Source: Ruegeria sp. HKCCD8929 | GTDB lineage: Bacteria; Pseudomonadota; Alphaproteobacteria; Rhodobacterales; Rhodobacteraceae | Assembly (NCBI RefSeq): GCF_013031405.1 | Contig: NZ_WPZY01000008.1 | Location: forward strand, 124,001 to 188,000 | Direction of reading: 5' to 3' | Length of the DNA stretch: 64,000 nucleotides | Shown here: positions 27,421 to 36,352 of the stretch, one piece after another | How positions within the stretch are numbered: position 1 is the stretch's first letter | Layout: every line of letters begins with the position of its first letter | Notes under the pieces: model-generated | Databases searched by the model: none | Seen by the model: the letters and a program-made list of their open reading frames with translations, nothing else | What the model was told of the DNA's origin: nothing | Translations under genes and position numbers: made by a program

Positions 27421-27963
27421 ATGTCTGATCACACCCTGCTTGGTCTGTCCGGTTCACTGCGCCGCGAGGCCACCAACCGAAAGCTGCTGCGTGAAGCGGC
27501 TCGGCTGTTCGGGCCTTGCACCTATATCGAGGCGGATCTGAACCTGCCGCTTTACGATGGGGATCTTGAAGCGGCGGATGGCATTCCTGCTTCGGCGCAG
27601 GCGTTGGCGGATCAGATCGCGGCAGCGGATGCGGTGGTCATCTCGACGCCGGAATACAACAAGGGTCCCTCGGGCGTGCTGAAGAATGCGCTCGACTGGG
27701 TCAGTCGCACTGCAGGCAGCCCGTGGGCGAACAAGCCTGTGGCGGTGATGTCGGCAGCAGCAGGCCGCGCCGGAGGCGAGCGGGCACAGATGGTACTGCG
27801 CGGTTTCATGGTGCCGTTCCAGCCGTGCATCCTGCAGGGCCCCGAGGTGCATCTGGCCAACAGCTCGAACGCGTTCGACGAGAATGGTCACCTGACCAGT
27901 GACCGCTATGCCCAGACATTGCAGACACTGATGGAGAAGCTGCGGGCCGAGATCGGACGTTGA
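27421..27963 (+). CDS. NADPH-dependent FMN reductase
   Basis: A 180-residue flavodoxin-like reductase. The phosphate-binding loop is LSGSLRREATNRKLL and the second flavin motif is STPEYNKGPSGVLKNALDWVSR. It is related to ArsH/SsuE/chromate reductases; the short N-terminus argues against ArsH. Physiological role is unknown. A palindromic element begins one base after the stop. Confidence 0.92.
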   Translation: MSDHTLLGLSGSLRREATNRKLLREAARLFGPCTYIEADLNLPLYDGDLEAADGIPASAQALADQIAAADAVVISTPEYNKGPSGVLKNALDWVSRTAGSPWANKPVAVMSAAAGRAGGERAQMVLRGFMVPFQPCILQGPEVHLANSSNAFDENGHLTSDRYAQTLQTLMEKLRAEIGR

Positions 27964-27964
27964 T

Positions 27965-28061
27965 GCACTTCGCGAAAAACCTGACACAACCAGCATCAAC
28001 CAGCGCGTTGAGATCTTTGATTTCACGCAGCGCTGGGTGATTCAGGAGTTTTACGAAGTGC
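27965..28061. repeat. 97-nt palindromic element, copy 2
   Basis: Same layout as the copy at 15360: outer arms 27965-27984 and 28042-28061, a 10-nt one-sided bulge 27985-27994, inner arms 27995-28006 and 28030-28041, and a 23-nt loop sharing GATTTCA. Again it begins one base after a stop codon between convergent genes. Its last 11 bases encode the C-terminal Ser-Thr-Ser and stop of the VOC gene. Two inner-stem base pairs differ from copy 1 with compensation on both arms. Confidence 0.85.
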
Positions 28062-28458
28062 TGTTGGCGACAGTGGCGATCTCGATCAGATTGCCGTCGG
28101 GATCGCGCAGATAGAGTGACAGGATCGGGCCGGTTGCCCCGGTGCGGGGCACTGGTCCTTCCTCTATGGTCACGCCCTTCGCGGCCAGGTGGGCCTGCCA
28201 GTCTGACAGCGGGGTGTCGGTCAAAAAACACAGATCCGCCGTTCCCGGCGCGGGGTGCGCGGCCATCGGTGCAAATGGCGCGCTGGCCGGGTGCAGATTG
28301 ATCTTTTGCGACCCAAAGCTCAGCGCCCAGCGGGTCGAGCCGTCGGTGGGGTGAAACTGGACTGCGCTCATGCCCAGCACGTCGGAATAGAAGGCGACGG
28401 TGGCATCAAGGTCGGCAACGGTCAGAACGAGATGGTCGAGGGCCGAGACGGCGGGCAT
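28051..28458 (-). CDS. VOC family (glyoxalase/bleomycin-resistance fold) protein
   Basis: A 135-residue vicinal-oxygen-chelate protein with paired beta-alpha-beta modules. LDHLVLTVADLDATVAFYSDVLGM carries the first metal His, and LYLRDPDGNLIEIA carries the C-terminal Glu. The substrate is unknown. The last three residues and stop come from the adjacent palindromic repeat, so the C-terminus was set or altered by that element. It is divergent from the dehydratase-like gene, with 39 bases between the starts. Confidence 0.9.
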   Translation of the reverse strand: MPAVSALDHLVLTVADLDATVAFYSDVLGMSAVQFHPTDGSTRWALSFGSQKINLHPASAPFAPMAAHPAPGTADLCFLTDTPLSDWQAHLAAKGVTIEEGPVPRTGATGPILSLYLRDPDGNLIEIATVANSTS

Positions 28459-28497
28459 GGCTTGTCCTTTTTGGCAGGTCTACCTAGGGTCGGCGGC

Positions 28498-29322
28498 ATG
28501 AAAGACGATGTGGTGTCCGAAAGTCAAAGTGATGTGATGGACCCGGCCCGCGCCGCCGCGTTCGAGGTGGCGCTGGGGCAGTCGGCATCTATCGGACCGG
28601 GCTCTCCGCTGCCGCCGTTCTTTCATCAGCTCTATTTCTGGACACCGCGTCGGCCCGACACGCTGGGCCGCGACGGCCATCCTCGGGTCGGCGGTGGCCT
28701 GATCCCCGATATGGGCCTGCCGCGCCGGATGTGGGCCGGAGGGCGATTGCGCTTTGAACAGGATCTGCGAGCCGGTATTCCGGCCGAGAAACGCTCAGTT
28801 CTGGAAAGTGCCGCCACAAAGATCGGGCGCACCGGCCCTTTGGCGTTTGTCACCCTGCGGCACGAGATCTGGCAGGAGGGTGCGCTGTGTCTCACCGAAT
28901 GGCAGGATCTGGTCTATCGCGAAGACCCGGCATCGGATGCGCCACGCCCCGTGCCCCCGACCGCGCGTACAGATGAGACCGACCGGCGTGAGGTGCGGTT
29001 CGATTCAACCCTGCTGTTTCGTTACTCGGCCCTCACCTTCAACGGACACCGCATCCATTACGATCTGGACTATGCCCGTGATGTTGAGGGCTATTCCGGG
29101 CTGGTGGTGCATGGCCCGCTGCTGGCGCAGCAGTTGATACTGATGGTCGAGGAGTTGATGGGGCCGCTGGCCGAATTCTCGTTCCGCGCCTCCTCACCGC
29201 TGATGCATTTCGAGACCGCAACCCTGTGCCGGAACGGTCCGGATTTGTGGGTGCGCGGCCCGGATGGGCGGCAGGTGATGCAGGCGCGCGCCTCAGCCCA
29301 AACGCTTGCGCATGGTGATTGA
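28498..29322 (+). CDS. HTD2/mesaconyl-CoA hydratase-like hotdog protein
   Basis: A 274-residue double-hotdog protein of the FAS1-like dehydratase / mesaconyl-C4-CoA hydratase group. The C-terminal hydratase motif FRYSALTFNGHRIHYDLDYARDVEGYSGLVVHGPLLAQ is characteristic; the N-terminal part holds LPPFFHQLYF and MWAGGRL. Members hydrate mesaconyl- or citramalyl-CoA or act as 3-hydroxyacyl dehydratases. The exact substrate is not decidable. The ATG at 28498 is used; the frame is open upstream into the divergent VOC gene. Its 3' end overlaps the convergent GNAT gene by 30 bases. Confidence 0.85.
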   Translation: MKDDVVSESQSDVMDPARAAAFEVALGQSASIGPGSPLPPFFHQLYFWTPRRPDTLGRDGHPRVGGGLIPDMGLPRRMWAGGRLRFEQDLRAGIPAEKRSVLESAATKIGRTGPLAFVTLRHEIWQEGALCLTEWQDLVYREDPASDAPRPVPPTARTDETDRREVRFDSTLLFRYSALTFNGHRIHYDLDYARDVEGYSGLVVHGPLLAQQLILMVEELMGPLAEFSFRASSPLMHFETATLCRNGPDLWVRGPDGRQVMQARASAQTLAHGD

Positions 29323-29769
29323 CGTCGCCCGGTCATAACCGGGATGTGCGGTCTCCCCGGTTTTGACAAAACCCATGCGGGCGAAGGTGGCGTGGTTCTC
29401 CACAAGCTCGACCCGCGTCTGCAGTTCCAGCGCATCCAATCCCATCTCCTGTGCTCGCGCCTCGGCCAGTTCCACCAGTTGCCGCGCCAGCCCGGATCCG
29501 CGCCGCGCTTCAGCCACTGCCAGCTTGCCCAGATAGAGGCATCCGGGATGCGGGGTCAGGAAGATCACGGCGTCGGGCTGGGCACCGATGGCCCAGATCT
29601 CACCCTCGGTGGCCTGCTGGTGCACCGTTTCCATGGTCAGGCGGTGCATGGAGGAAGGAGGGTCGATCCGGCCCTCCATATAAGCAAAGCTCGTGCGGAT
29701 CAGCGACAGAACACCGGCAAGGTTTGGGTCGTCGGCAAGGATGCGGCGGGGCGCGTCCGAAACGCTCAT
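29293..29769 (-). CDS. GNAT family N-acetyltransferase
   Basis: A 158-residue GNAT protein. The acetyl-CoA loop is the variant RRGSGLARQLVELAEARAQEMG, preceded by LGKLAVAEA, and the C-terminus has NHATFARMGFVKTGETAHPGYDR. The acceptor is unknown. Its start overlaps the stop of the upstream FAD oxidoreductase (ATGA), so the pair is coupled. Confidence 0.9.
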   Translation of the reverse strand: MSVSDAPRRILADDPNLAGVLSLIRTSFAYMEGRIDPPSSMHRLTMETVHQQATEGEIWAIGAQPDAVIFLTPHPGCLYLGKLAVAEARRGSGLARQLVELAEARAQEMGLDALELQTRVELVENHATFARMGFVKTGETAHPGYDRATSITMRKRLG

Positions 29770-30800
29770 AGTGAAGCCTCGGGCCGGAAACCGTCGGGGA
29801 TGTTGTTGCGGCCTTCGAGTGCCAGATCGGCCATCACCTCGGCCACTTTCGGGGCCATGCCAAATCCGATCTTGAAGCCGCCATTGGCGATGAACTGACC
29901 GGGTTGGAGCGGATGCGCCCCCAGCATCGGCGCCCGGCTTTTGGCGCGGGGGCGGACCCCGGCCCAGCGCTCGATCACCTTGGCGCCGTGCAGCACCGGC
30001 ACCGCCCGCATGGCGCGCTCGATCACGTCTTCCAGCGCCGTGTCGGTGCTGGACGGATCGTCATACTCGCGTTCCGAGGTCGAGCCGATGGCCAGCGTAC
30101 CGTCGCCATGCGGCACGATGTGGATCGCATCGGCAAAGAGTTGCGGCGCCTCACCGGCATCGAAGCGCAAGAGCGCTGCCTGTCCTTTGACCCCGTTGCC
30201 AACGGTCTTGCCCATGGCGCGGCTGAGTTCTTCGAGCCCGGCGAGACCGGTGGCATGGATGACCTGTCCGGCATCCGGGGCCTCGGCCTCCACTTCGACC
30301 CCCATGACCCCCAGCGCCGCCACCAAGGCAGCGCAGGCGCGGCGCGGGTGCATGCGGGCGCTGAGCGTGTCGTGGATCACATAGCCGGTCGCGCTGGGGG
30401 GGCACCAGGGGCCGAGATCGGCCACCGGTACCACCCGCCAGTCGGCCTGACCCTGCCACAGCTCAGTCGCCGAGCCCTCGCGCTGTCGGGCCAGATCCAG
30501 CGCGCGGTCGTCGGCGATGGGTTGCAGGCGGCCAAGGCGGGCATAGCCGGGCGAAACGCCGCCCGTGGCCTCGACCTGAGCCCAGAACGGCTTGGCCATG
30601 ATCAGGCTGTCGAACTGAAACGCCTTCTTCTCATTCCAGTTCTCGGGCACATGCGGGGCCAGCGCGCCGACCAGGCCGCCGCTTGAGCCTGCGCCGGGGC
30701 CAAAGGGATCGACCACACGGACCTTGGCGCCGTGTCGGGCGCAGGTCCAGGCGATGGACAAGCCGAAAATCCCTGCTCCGCGCACCGTCACATCGACCAT
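29766..30800 (-). CDS. DAO-family FAD oxidoreductase, MnmC C-terminal-domain-like
   Basis: A 344-residue D-amino-acid-oxidase-fold flavoprotein. The FAD-binding N-terminus is VTVRGAGIFGLSIAWTCARHG, followed by GSSGGLVGALAPHVP, and the C-terminus has IERWAGVRPRAKSRAPMLG and NGGFKIGFGMAPKVAE. It is often called a ThiO-like oxidase. Because the neighbouring divergent gene is the methyltransferase half of MnmC, it is a candidate for the oxidase half, which removes the carboxymethyl group from cmnm5s2U in tRNA. This role is inference from context and fold. The ATG at 30800 follows AAGGGGA. Confidence 0.82.
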   Translation of the reverse strand: MVDVTVRGAGIFGLSIAWTCARHGAKVRVVDPFGPGAGSSGGLVGALAPHVPENWNEKKAFQFDSLIMAKPFWAQVEATGGVSPGYARLGRLQPIADDRALDLARQREGSATELWQGQADWRVVPVADLGPWCPPSATGYVIHDTLSARMHPRRACAALVAALGVMGVEVEAEAPDAGQVIHATGLAGLEELSRAMGKTVGNGVKGQAALLRFDAGEAPQLFADAIHIVPHGDGTLAIGSTSEREYDDPSSTDTALEDVIERAMRAVPVLHGAKVIERWAGVRPRAKSRAPMLGAHPLQPGQFIANGGFKIGFGMAPKVAEVMADLALEGRNNIPDGFRPEASL

Positions 30801-30919
30801 TGCCAATCCCCTTTTCCTTGTTCAGTGTCGCGCCGTTGCGGATTGTCAGTCTCACGCGCAGTTTGCCCCGAAAACCTGTTCCCATCTTTCGGATTGCGCT
30901 CTAGCTACAGGATTACCCG

Positions 30920-31585
30920 ATGGCAGACCAGCGCGCCAAATTGACATGGATCGAAGACAAGGTGCCGGTGTCCGAGCGCTTTGACGATCCGTATTTCTCG
31001 CTCCAGAACGGGCTGGAGGAGACGCGGCACGTGTTTCTGGCGGGCAACGACCTGCCGGCGCGGTTCGCGCCCGGCTTCCGGATTGCCGAGCTGGGCTTTG
31101 GCACCGGGTTGAACATGCTGACCGCGTGGTCGGAATGGGAGCGATCGGGGCAGAGCGGTCCCCTGCACTTCACCAGTTTCGAGGCTTTCCCCATGACGCC
31201 CACGGACATGGGCCGCGCGCTGGCCGCCTTTCCGGAACTGGCCGAGTGGAGCCATCGGTTTCTGGCCGTCTGGCAGGGCGGCGCTTGTGATCTAGGCACC
31301 TTGCGGCTTGAGGTGATCGAAGGCGATGCCCGCCAAACCCTGCCCGCATGGGCGGGACAGGCGGATGCCTGGTTTCTCGACGGCTTCTCTCCGGCCAAGA
31401 ACCCCGAACTTTGGGAGTCGGATTTGTTGCACGAGGTCGCAAACCACACAGCACCATCCGGCACCGCTGCAACCTATACCGCAGCGGGCTTTGTCCGCCG
31501 GGGGTTGGAAGAGGCCGGTTTTACCGTCACACGCTCCCCCGGCTTTGGCCGCAAAAGACACATGACGCGGGCCATCAAAGCGTGA
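30920..31585 (+). CDS. mnmD: tRNA (5-methylaminomethyl-2-thiouridine) methyltransferase, MnmD (MnmC N-terminal domain)
   Basis: A 221-residue SAM-dependent methyltransferase equal to the N-terminal domain of E. coli MnmC; it methylates nm5s2U34 in tRNA. Diagnostic stretches are FDDPYFSLQNGLEETRHVFL, motif I IAELGFGTGLNML, AWFLDGFSPAKNPELW and SPGFGRKRHM. It stands alone without the oxidase domain, whose homologue is transcribed divergently 120 bases away. Its stop overlaps the GTG start of the EamA gene (GTGA). Confidence 0.93.
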   Translation: MADQRAKLTWIEDKVPVSERFDDPYFSLQNGLEETRHVFLAGNDLPARFAPGFRIAELGFGTGLNMLTAWSEWERSGQSGPLHFTSFEAFPMTPTDMGRALAAFPELAEWSHRFLAVWQGGACDLGTLRLEVIEGDARQTLPAWAGQADAWFLDGFSPAKNPELWESDLLHEVANHTAPSGTAATYTAAGFVRRGLEEAGFTVTRSPGFGRKRHMTRAIKA

Positions 31586-32451
31586 CGCAAAAGAACAACA
31601 TTCCGGCGGGCATCGCCCTGATGATCGGCGCCACCGTCGTCTTTGCCCTGCAGGACGGGATCTCACGCCATCTGGCGGGGGCCTATAACACCTACATGGT
31701 GGTGATGATCCGCTACTGGTTCTTCGCCGCCTTCGTGGTGGCGCTTGCGGCGCGGGCACACGGCGGATTGGGGGCCGCCGCACGAACCAGCCAGATCCGG
31801 TTGCAGGTCTTTCGTGGCGTGCTGCTTGTGACCGAGATTTGCGTGGCCGTCTATAGCTTTACCGTGCTGGGCCTGATCGAGAGCCTTGCGGTGTTCATTT
31901 GCTACCCGCTGCTGGTCGCCGCCCTCAGCGGCCCGGTGCTGGGCGAGCAGGTCGGCTGGCGGCGGTGGAGCGCAATTGGCGTCGGTTGCATCGGCGTGCT
32001 GATCATCCTTCAGCCCGGTATGGGCGTGTTCAACCCATGGGCCATCATCCCGCTGATCTCGGCCTTCATGTTCGCGCTCTACGCGCTGCTGACCCGCTAC
32101 GCCGCGCGGCGCGACAGTGCGGCGACCAGCTTTTTCTGGACCGGCATCGCCGGGGCCGTCGCCATGACCGCCGTCGGCATCTGGTTCTGGGAGCCGATGG
32201 CCCGGCAGGACTGGTACTGGATGGGTGCGCTCAGCCTGCTGGGGGTGACCGGTCACTGGCTGCTGATCAAATGCTACGAGATGGCCGAGGCCAGCGCCGT
32301 GCAGCCCTTCGCCTATTTCCACCTGCTGTGGAGCGCGATTCTAGGCATCACGATCTTTGGCGAGGTACTGCGCCCAGCCGTGGTGGCGGGGGCGGCGTTG
32401 ATCGTGGCCGCCGGGCTGTTCACCCTATGGCGCGAACGCCAGCAGGGTTGA
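31582..32451 (+). CDS. DMT superfamily (EamA) transporter
   Basis: A 289-residue drug/metabolite transporter with ten predicted membrane segments in two EamA repeats (about 8-140 and 150-285). Features include ALMIGATVVFALQDGISRHL at the start and YFHLLWSAILGITIFGEVL near the end. I choose the GTG at 31582, overlapping the mnmD stop, because it gives the full first helix; the next ATG at 31621 would cut into it. Substrate unknown. Overlaps the convergent slt gene by 27 bases. Confidence 0.9.
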   Translation: MTQKNNIPAGIALMIGATVVFALQDGISRHLAGAYNTYMVVMIRYWFFAAFVVALAARAHGGLGAAARTSQIRLQVFRGVLLVTEICVAVYSFTVLGLIESLAVFICYPLLVAALSGPVLGEQVGWRRWSAIGVGCIGVLIILQPGMGVFNPWAIIPLISAFMFALYALLTRYAARRDSAATSFFWTGIAGAVAMTAVGIWFWEPMARQDWYWMGALSLLGVTGHWLLIKCYEMAEASAVQPFAYFHLLWSAILGITIFGEVLRPAVVAGAALIVAAGLFTLWRERQQG

Positions 32452-34398
32452 ACCCACCAGTTCCTGCGAGAATGGCACCGGCAACGCCGGTTTGCCGAGC
32501 CGGGCGCGGTAGACCGGCATGCTTTCGGCCACACGCATGACATAGTTGCGGGTTTCGGAAAACGGGATGTGCTCGATCCAGTCGATCATATCCACCTGCC
32601 CGGTGCGGGGATCGCCAAAGCGTTCCATCCAAGATATCGGGCGTCTGGGCCCGGCGTTGTAGCCTGCCGACATCATCACGATGTTGCCGTTGAAGTCTGC
32701 AGCCAGACCCGCAAGATAGTTTGCGCCCAGCTTGGCGTTGTATTTCCAATCCGAGGTCAGCCGCCCGGTCTGAAAGCCACCCAGAATGCCCAGATCCCGT
32801 GCCACCAGCTTGGCAGTGGCTGGCATCACCTGCATGAGGCCCCGCGCGCCCGCACCGCTGATCACCACCGGGTCGAACTCGCTTTCGCGCCGGGCGATGG
32901 CCAGCGTCATCTCTTTGGCCATCGGCAGGCGCAGATCGGCCACCGGATGCACCGGGTAATAGGCGGCGGGCAGAACCACGCCGATGCGCGCCGCCCGCTT
33001 GGCGATCATAACCGCCAGATGCGGCTCATTCATCTCAAGCGCCATATCGCCCAACTGTGCCGCCTGCATCTGGTCCAGCCCCTCGACCAGATGGGTCAGG
33101 AAGCGCTCGGCCAGATCGCGCTCGCCCGCGCGCAGCAGCAGCACTCCGGCCTCCAGCACGCTCGACTGCATGAACGCCGCTTCGCGCCAGCGCGGCGCCC
33201 GGCGAGGTTCGGCAAGGTCAGGGTCGAAGGGCCGCCCGATCTGTTCTGCCGCCAGCAGGCCGTAGAACGAGGTCTGATAATCAGCCCCCGTCGCATAGGC
33301 CTCATAGGCCTTCTCCGCGTCACCCGACGCTGCGTAGGCGCGGCCCAGCCAATACCCCGCGCGCCCTTTGGAGATCGGCGATTGCACCGCCTCGTTGAAG
33401 CGCTGGAAATGCCGCACGGCGGTGGCCGGGTCGTTCAGCCTGCGCAGTGCGAGAAAGCCCGAAAGCCATTCCAGATCGGCATAGGCATAGCCCATTTCCG
33501 GCGTCATATGGTGCCGGGAGGCGATCCGATAAGCGCGCTTGGGGTCGCCGTTCCGCATCTCAAGCCGCGCGAGCCTACGACGCCCTTCGGACCATTTGTC
33601 CGGCTCACCCAGCGCCTCGGGCCCGGTCGAGCGTTCCAGCATCAGGTCGATGGCGCTGTCGTCCAGCTCTTTCCGGTCGCGCCACACGAATCGGTCATAG
33701 GCCAGCCCGGGTGAGTTCATCAGCGATCTCGGAATGGCGTCGATCAGCGCGTTCACGCCCGGCACGCGCTCCTGCAGCCCGATCCGCGCCTGCGCCAGCT
33801 TCTTCTGGCCCTCACTGACAAGAGGTAGCATCTGCTTTGCGCTGATCAGATTGCCGTCCCACAGCATCCGGTCCAGCCGCGCCTCGTGATGCGGCTTCAG
33901 CAGTTTCGAGAAGTTCTCCAGATAGTTCTTTTGCAGCCCGGCACCCATCGCCATCGTGCGCCAGGCTGTGACCAGATCGGCCTCGGCATCGCCGCGCTGC
34001 CCTTTGGCCAGTAGGGCCACCGCATGGTTCAGCGCGCCTTCAGCGGTCTGCGGTGGGTTGTCGGCGTAGAATTTCAGCGCCCGGTCGGGATCGGCATTGG
34101 TAAAGGACGGCTCGCTTTTGCGGCGCAGCCAGTCCAGTCCGGGCCAGTCCGGGCGCCGGTCGAGGAACACCAGCACATCGCCCGAGGTGCCGAATCCCTT
34201 GCGCAGCCAGTGCCAGACGATGACGTCCCGCGCCACCGAGCCGCGCTGCCCGGCGATGCGCAGCGCCTCGTTCCAGTTCTCGTCCCGCATTTCGGCGAGC
34301 GCCTGCCGCAAATCATCCACCGCATCCGCGCGTGCAGGCGCCATCAGGGCCATGCAGCACATTATCGCGGACACAACGACCTTCAGAACGCGCGTCAT
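32425..34398 (-). CDS. Soluble lytic murein transglycosylase (Slt70-like)
   Basis: A 657-residue periplasmic enzyme that cleaves the glycan backbone to 1,6-anhydromuropeptides. The signal peptide is MTRVLKVVVSAIMCCMALMAPARADA. A long alpha-superhelical U domain (about 30-470) precedes the catalytic SLT domain. The catalytic Glu505 lies in IARRESEFDP, followed by GARGLMQVMPATAK and MMSAGYNAGPRR. I use the ATG at 34398 (GGGAA 9 bases upstream); the in-frame ATG at 34407 is possible and would add three residues. Confidence 0.94.
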   Translation of the reverse strand: MTRVLKVVVSAIMCCMALMAPARADAVDDLRQALAEMRDENWNEALRIAGQRGSVARDVIVWHWLRKGFGTSGDVLVFLDRRPDWPGLDWLRRKSEPSFTNADPDRALKFYADNPPQTAEGALNHAVALLAKGQRGDAEADLVTAWRTMAMGAGLQKNYLENFSKLLKPHHEARLDRMLWDGNLISAKQMLPLVSEGQKKLAQARIGLQERVPGVNALIDAIPRSLMNSPGLAYDRFVWRDRKELDDSAIDLMLERSTGPEALGEPDKWSEGRRRLARLEMRNGDPKRAYRIASRHHMTPEMGYAYADLEWLSGFLALRRLNDPATAVRHFQRFNEAVQSPISKGRAGYWLGRAYAASGDAEKAYEAYATGADYQTSFYGLLAAEQIGRPFDPDLAEPRRAPRWREAAFMQSSVLEAGVLLLRAGERDLAERFLTHLVEGLDQMQAAQLGDMALEMNEPHLAVMIAKRAARIGVVLPAAYYPVHPVADLRLPMAKEMTLAIARRESEFDPVVISGAGARGLMQVMPATAKLVARDLGILGGFQTGRLTSDWKYNAKLGANYLAGLAADFNGNIVMMSAGYNAGPRRPISWMERFGDPRTGQVDMIDWIEHIPFSETRNYVMRVAESMPVYRARLGKPALPVPFSQELVGSTLLAFAP

Positions 34399-34535
34399 CC
34401 CTTGCATTTCCCAACAAACCAAGGCTAGAGCCTTTCACGATAAACCGTGCGTCGTCGGGATCAACACACAATCCCGCCAACGCGCATTTCCTGCGGGCCT
34501 CGCCCGTCCACGTTGATATCTAGGGAGCGTTTTTC

Positions 34536-35408
34536 ATGTTCAAAGGCTCAATGCCAGCCCTCGTCACCCCGTTCCGCAACGGCGAGTTGGACCTGGAAAC
34601 GCTCAAACACCTGGTGGAATGGCAAATCGGCGAGGGATCGACCGGTCTGGTGCCCGTGGGCACCACCGGTGAAAGTCCGACCCTGACCCATGAAGAACAT
34701 GAAACCGTGGTCGAAGAGGTGGTCAAGGCCGCCGCGGGTCGGGTGCCGGTGATCGCAGGCGCAGGGTCGAACAACACGATCGAGGCGATCCGATTCGTGC
34801 AATTCGCCGAGAAGGTCGGCGCCGATGCGGCTCTGGTGGTCACGCCTTATTACAACAAGCCGACCCAGCGGGGTATGGTGGCTCATTTCACCGCGCTGCA
34901 CGATTGTGCCAATGTTCCGATCATCATTTACAACATCCCGGGTCGCTCGGTGGTGGACATGACCCCCGCAACCATGGGTGAACTGGCCGGGCTGCCGCGC
35001 ATCGTCGGGGTCAAGGACGCGACCGGAGACATCACCCGCGTCAGCCAGCAGCGCGCCGCCTGCGGCATCGATTTTTGCCAGCTCTCGGGCGAAGACGCCT
35101 CGGCGCTCGGGTTCAACGCCCATGGCGGCGTGGGTTGTATCTCGGTGACGGCAAACGTCGCTCCGCAACTGTGCGCCGAATTCCAGCAGGCCACGCTGGA
35201 GGGCGATTATGCCAAGGCGCTGGAGTATCAGGACCGCCTGATGCCGCTGCACGAGGCGATCTTTATCGAGCCCGGGCTGGTCGGTGCGAAATACGCACTC
35301 AGCAAACTGGGTCTTTGCACGGAAGAGGTGCGCTCGCCGCTGACAGGGCTCGAAGACGTCACCAAGGCGGCGATTGACGCGGCGATGGGGCACGCCGGTC
35401 TGCTCTGA
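34536..35408 (+). CDS. dapA: 4-hydroxy-tetrahydrodipicolinate synthase
   Basis: A 290-residue Schiff-base aldolase of lysine/diaminopimelate synthesis, condensing pyruvate with aspartate semialdehyde. The catalytic Lys160 is in [10 protein letters not shown], Tyr132 in IIYNIPGRS, and [15 protein letters not shown] binds pyruvate. [10 protein letters not shown] is also typical. Full length, so lysine-branch function is likely. A shared hairpin separates it from the convergent sigma-factor gene. Confidence 0.97.
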   Translation: MFKGSMPALVTPFRNGELDLETLKHLVEWQIGEGSTGLVPVGTTGESPTLTHEEHETVVEEVVKAAAGRVPVIAGAGSNNTIEAIRFVQFAEKVGADAALVVTPYYNKPTQRGMVAHFTALHDCANVPIIIYNIPGRSVVDMTPATMGELAGLPRIVGVKDATGDITRVSQQRAACGIDFCQLSGEDASALGFNAHGGVGCISVTANVAPQLCAEFQQATLEGDYAKALEYQDRLMPLHEAIFIEPGLVGAKYALSKLGLCTEEVRSPLTGLEDVTKAAIDAAMGHAGLL

Positions 35409-35429
35409 TCGGAGCTTGCTTAGAACATT

Positions 35430-35463
35430 AAGGCGATCTGTGTAGCGCAGGCCGCCTTTCATT
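35430..35463. terminator. Probable bidirectional terminator between dapA and the sigma factor
   Basis: AAGGCG pairs with CGCCTT around an inner CTGTG/CGCAG hairpin; TTTCATT follows on the plus strand. It sits between convergent stops. Confidence 0.55.
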
Positions 35464-36352
35464 ATTCAGGCAAGGGCAGCGCCTGCACCAGATGCGCGGT
35501 CTTGTCCGGATTGCGCGTCACGTAGATGTGGGTAATCAGACCGTCCCGGATTTCCACGGACGTGGCCTGCAATATGCCGTCCGGTTCGCGGCTCAGGATT
35601 GCGGGCAGGCCGTTCAGCACGCAGTGCCGCCACTGCCGAGGCGGCTCGGCTCCTGTTTTCCGCGAGATCCCCTCCAAAAGCCGAACGACCCGATCCAGCC
35701 CTTTGATCGGGTTCAGGGCGGCCATCACCTTGCCGCCGCCATCGGATATGAGGCGCACATCCTTTGAAAGAAGCCGGGCCAAAGAGCCGGTATCGCCGGT
35801 CTTGGCCGCGTGAAAGAAAGCCAGCGTGATTTCCTGACCCTCCTCGGCGGGCACCGGTGCTCGTGGCCGCGCCTGTTGCACATTCTTGCGCGCTCGCGCC
35901 GCGAGCTGCCGACAGGTTCCGGCGCTGCGCCCGAGCGCGGCCGCCACTTCTTCGTATGAGCTGTCAAAAACGTCGTGGAGCAGGAACGCGGCGCGCTCCA
36001 GCGGGGTCAACCGTTCCAGCGCGAGCAGCAACGCGACGGACACATCATGGTCCAGCCGTTCCGTCGAATCCTCGGTCAGCAGCGGTTCGGGCAACCATTC
36101 GCCGGGATATGTTTCTCGCCGGGCGCGTGCGGATTTTAACTGGTCAAGGCACAGCCGGGTCGTGACCCGCACCAGATACCCCGTTGCGTCGCGGATTTCC
36201 GAAACAGGGGCGGATTGCCAGCGCAAAAACGCCTCTTGCAGGATATCCTCGGTGTCGCTGACCGTGCCCAGCATACGGTAGGCGACCGCAAAAAGCCGCG
36301 GTCGCACTGCCAGGAACGTATCGGTCTGGTCGGAATGAGAACTCACGCTCAC
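35462..36352 (-). CDS. ECF41-type RNA polymerase sigma factor (SigJ-like) with C-terminal SnoaL-like domain
   Basis: A 296-residue ECF sigma factor. Region 2 (about 14-80) has RPRLFAVAYRMLGTVSDTEDILQEAFLRW; region 4 (about 108-160) has LTPLERAAFLLHDVFDSSYEEVAAALGRS. The extra about 125-residue C-terminal part is NTF2/SnoaL-like, the hallmark of the ECF41 group, where it acts in place of an anti-sigma factor. ECF41 genes sit next to a carboxymuconolactone decarboxylase, oxidoreductase or epimerase gene, as here. Its ATG overlaps the stop of that upstream gene. Confidence 0.92.
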   Translation of the reverse strand: MSVSSHSDQTDTFLAVRPRLFAVAYRMLGTVSDTEDILQEAFLRWQSAPVSEIRDATGYLVRVTTRLCLDQLKSARARRETYPGEWLPEPLLTEDSTERLDHDVSVALLLALERLTPLERAAFLLHDVFDSSYEEVAAALGRSAGTCRQLAARARKNVQQARPRAPVPAEEGQEITLAFFHAAKTGDTGSLARLLSKDVRLISDGGGKVMAALNPIKGLDRVVRLLEGISRKTGAEPPRQWRHCVLNGLPAILSREPDGILQATSVEIRDGLITHIYVTRNPDKTAHLVQALPLPE

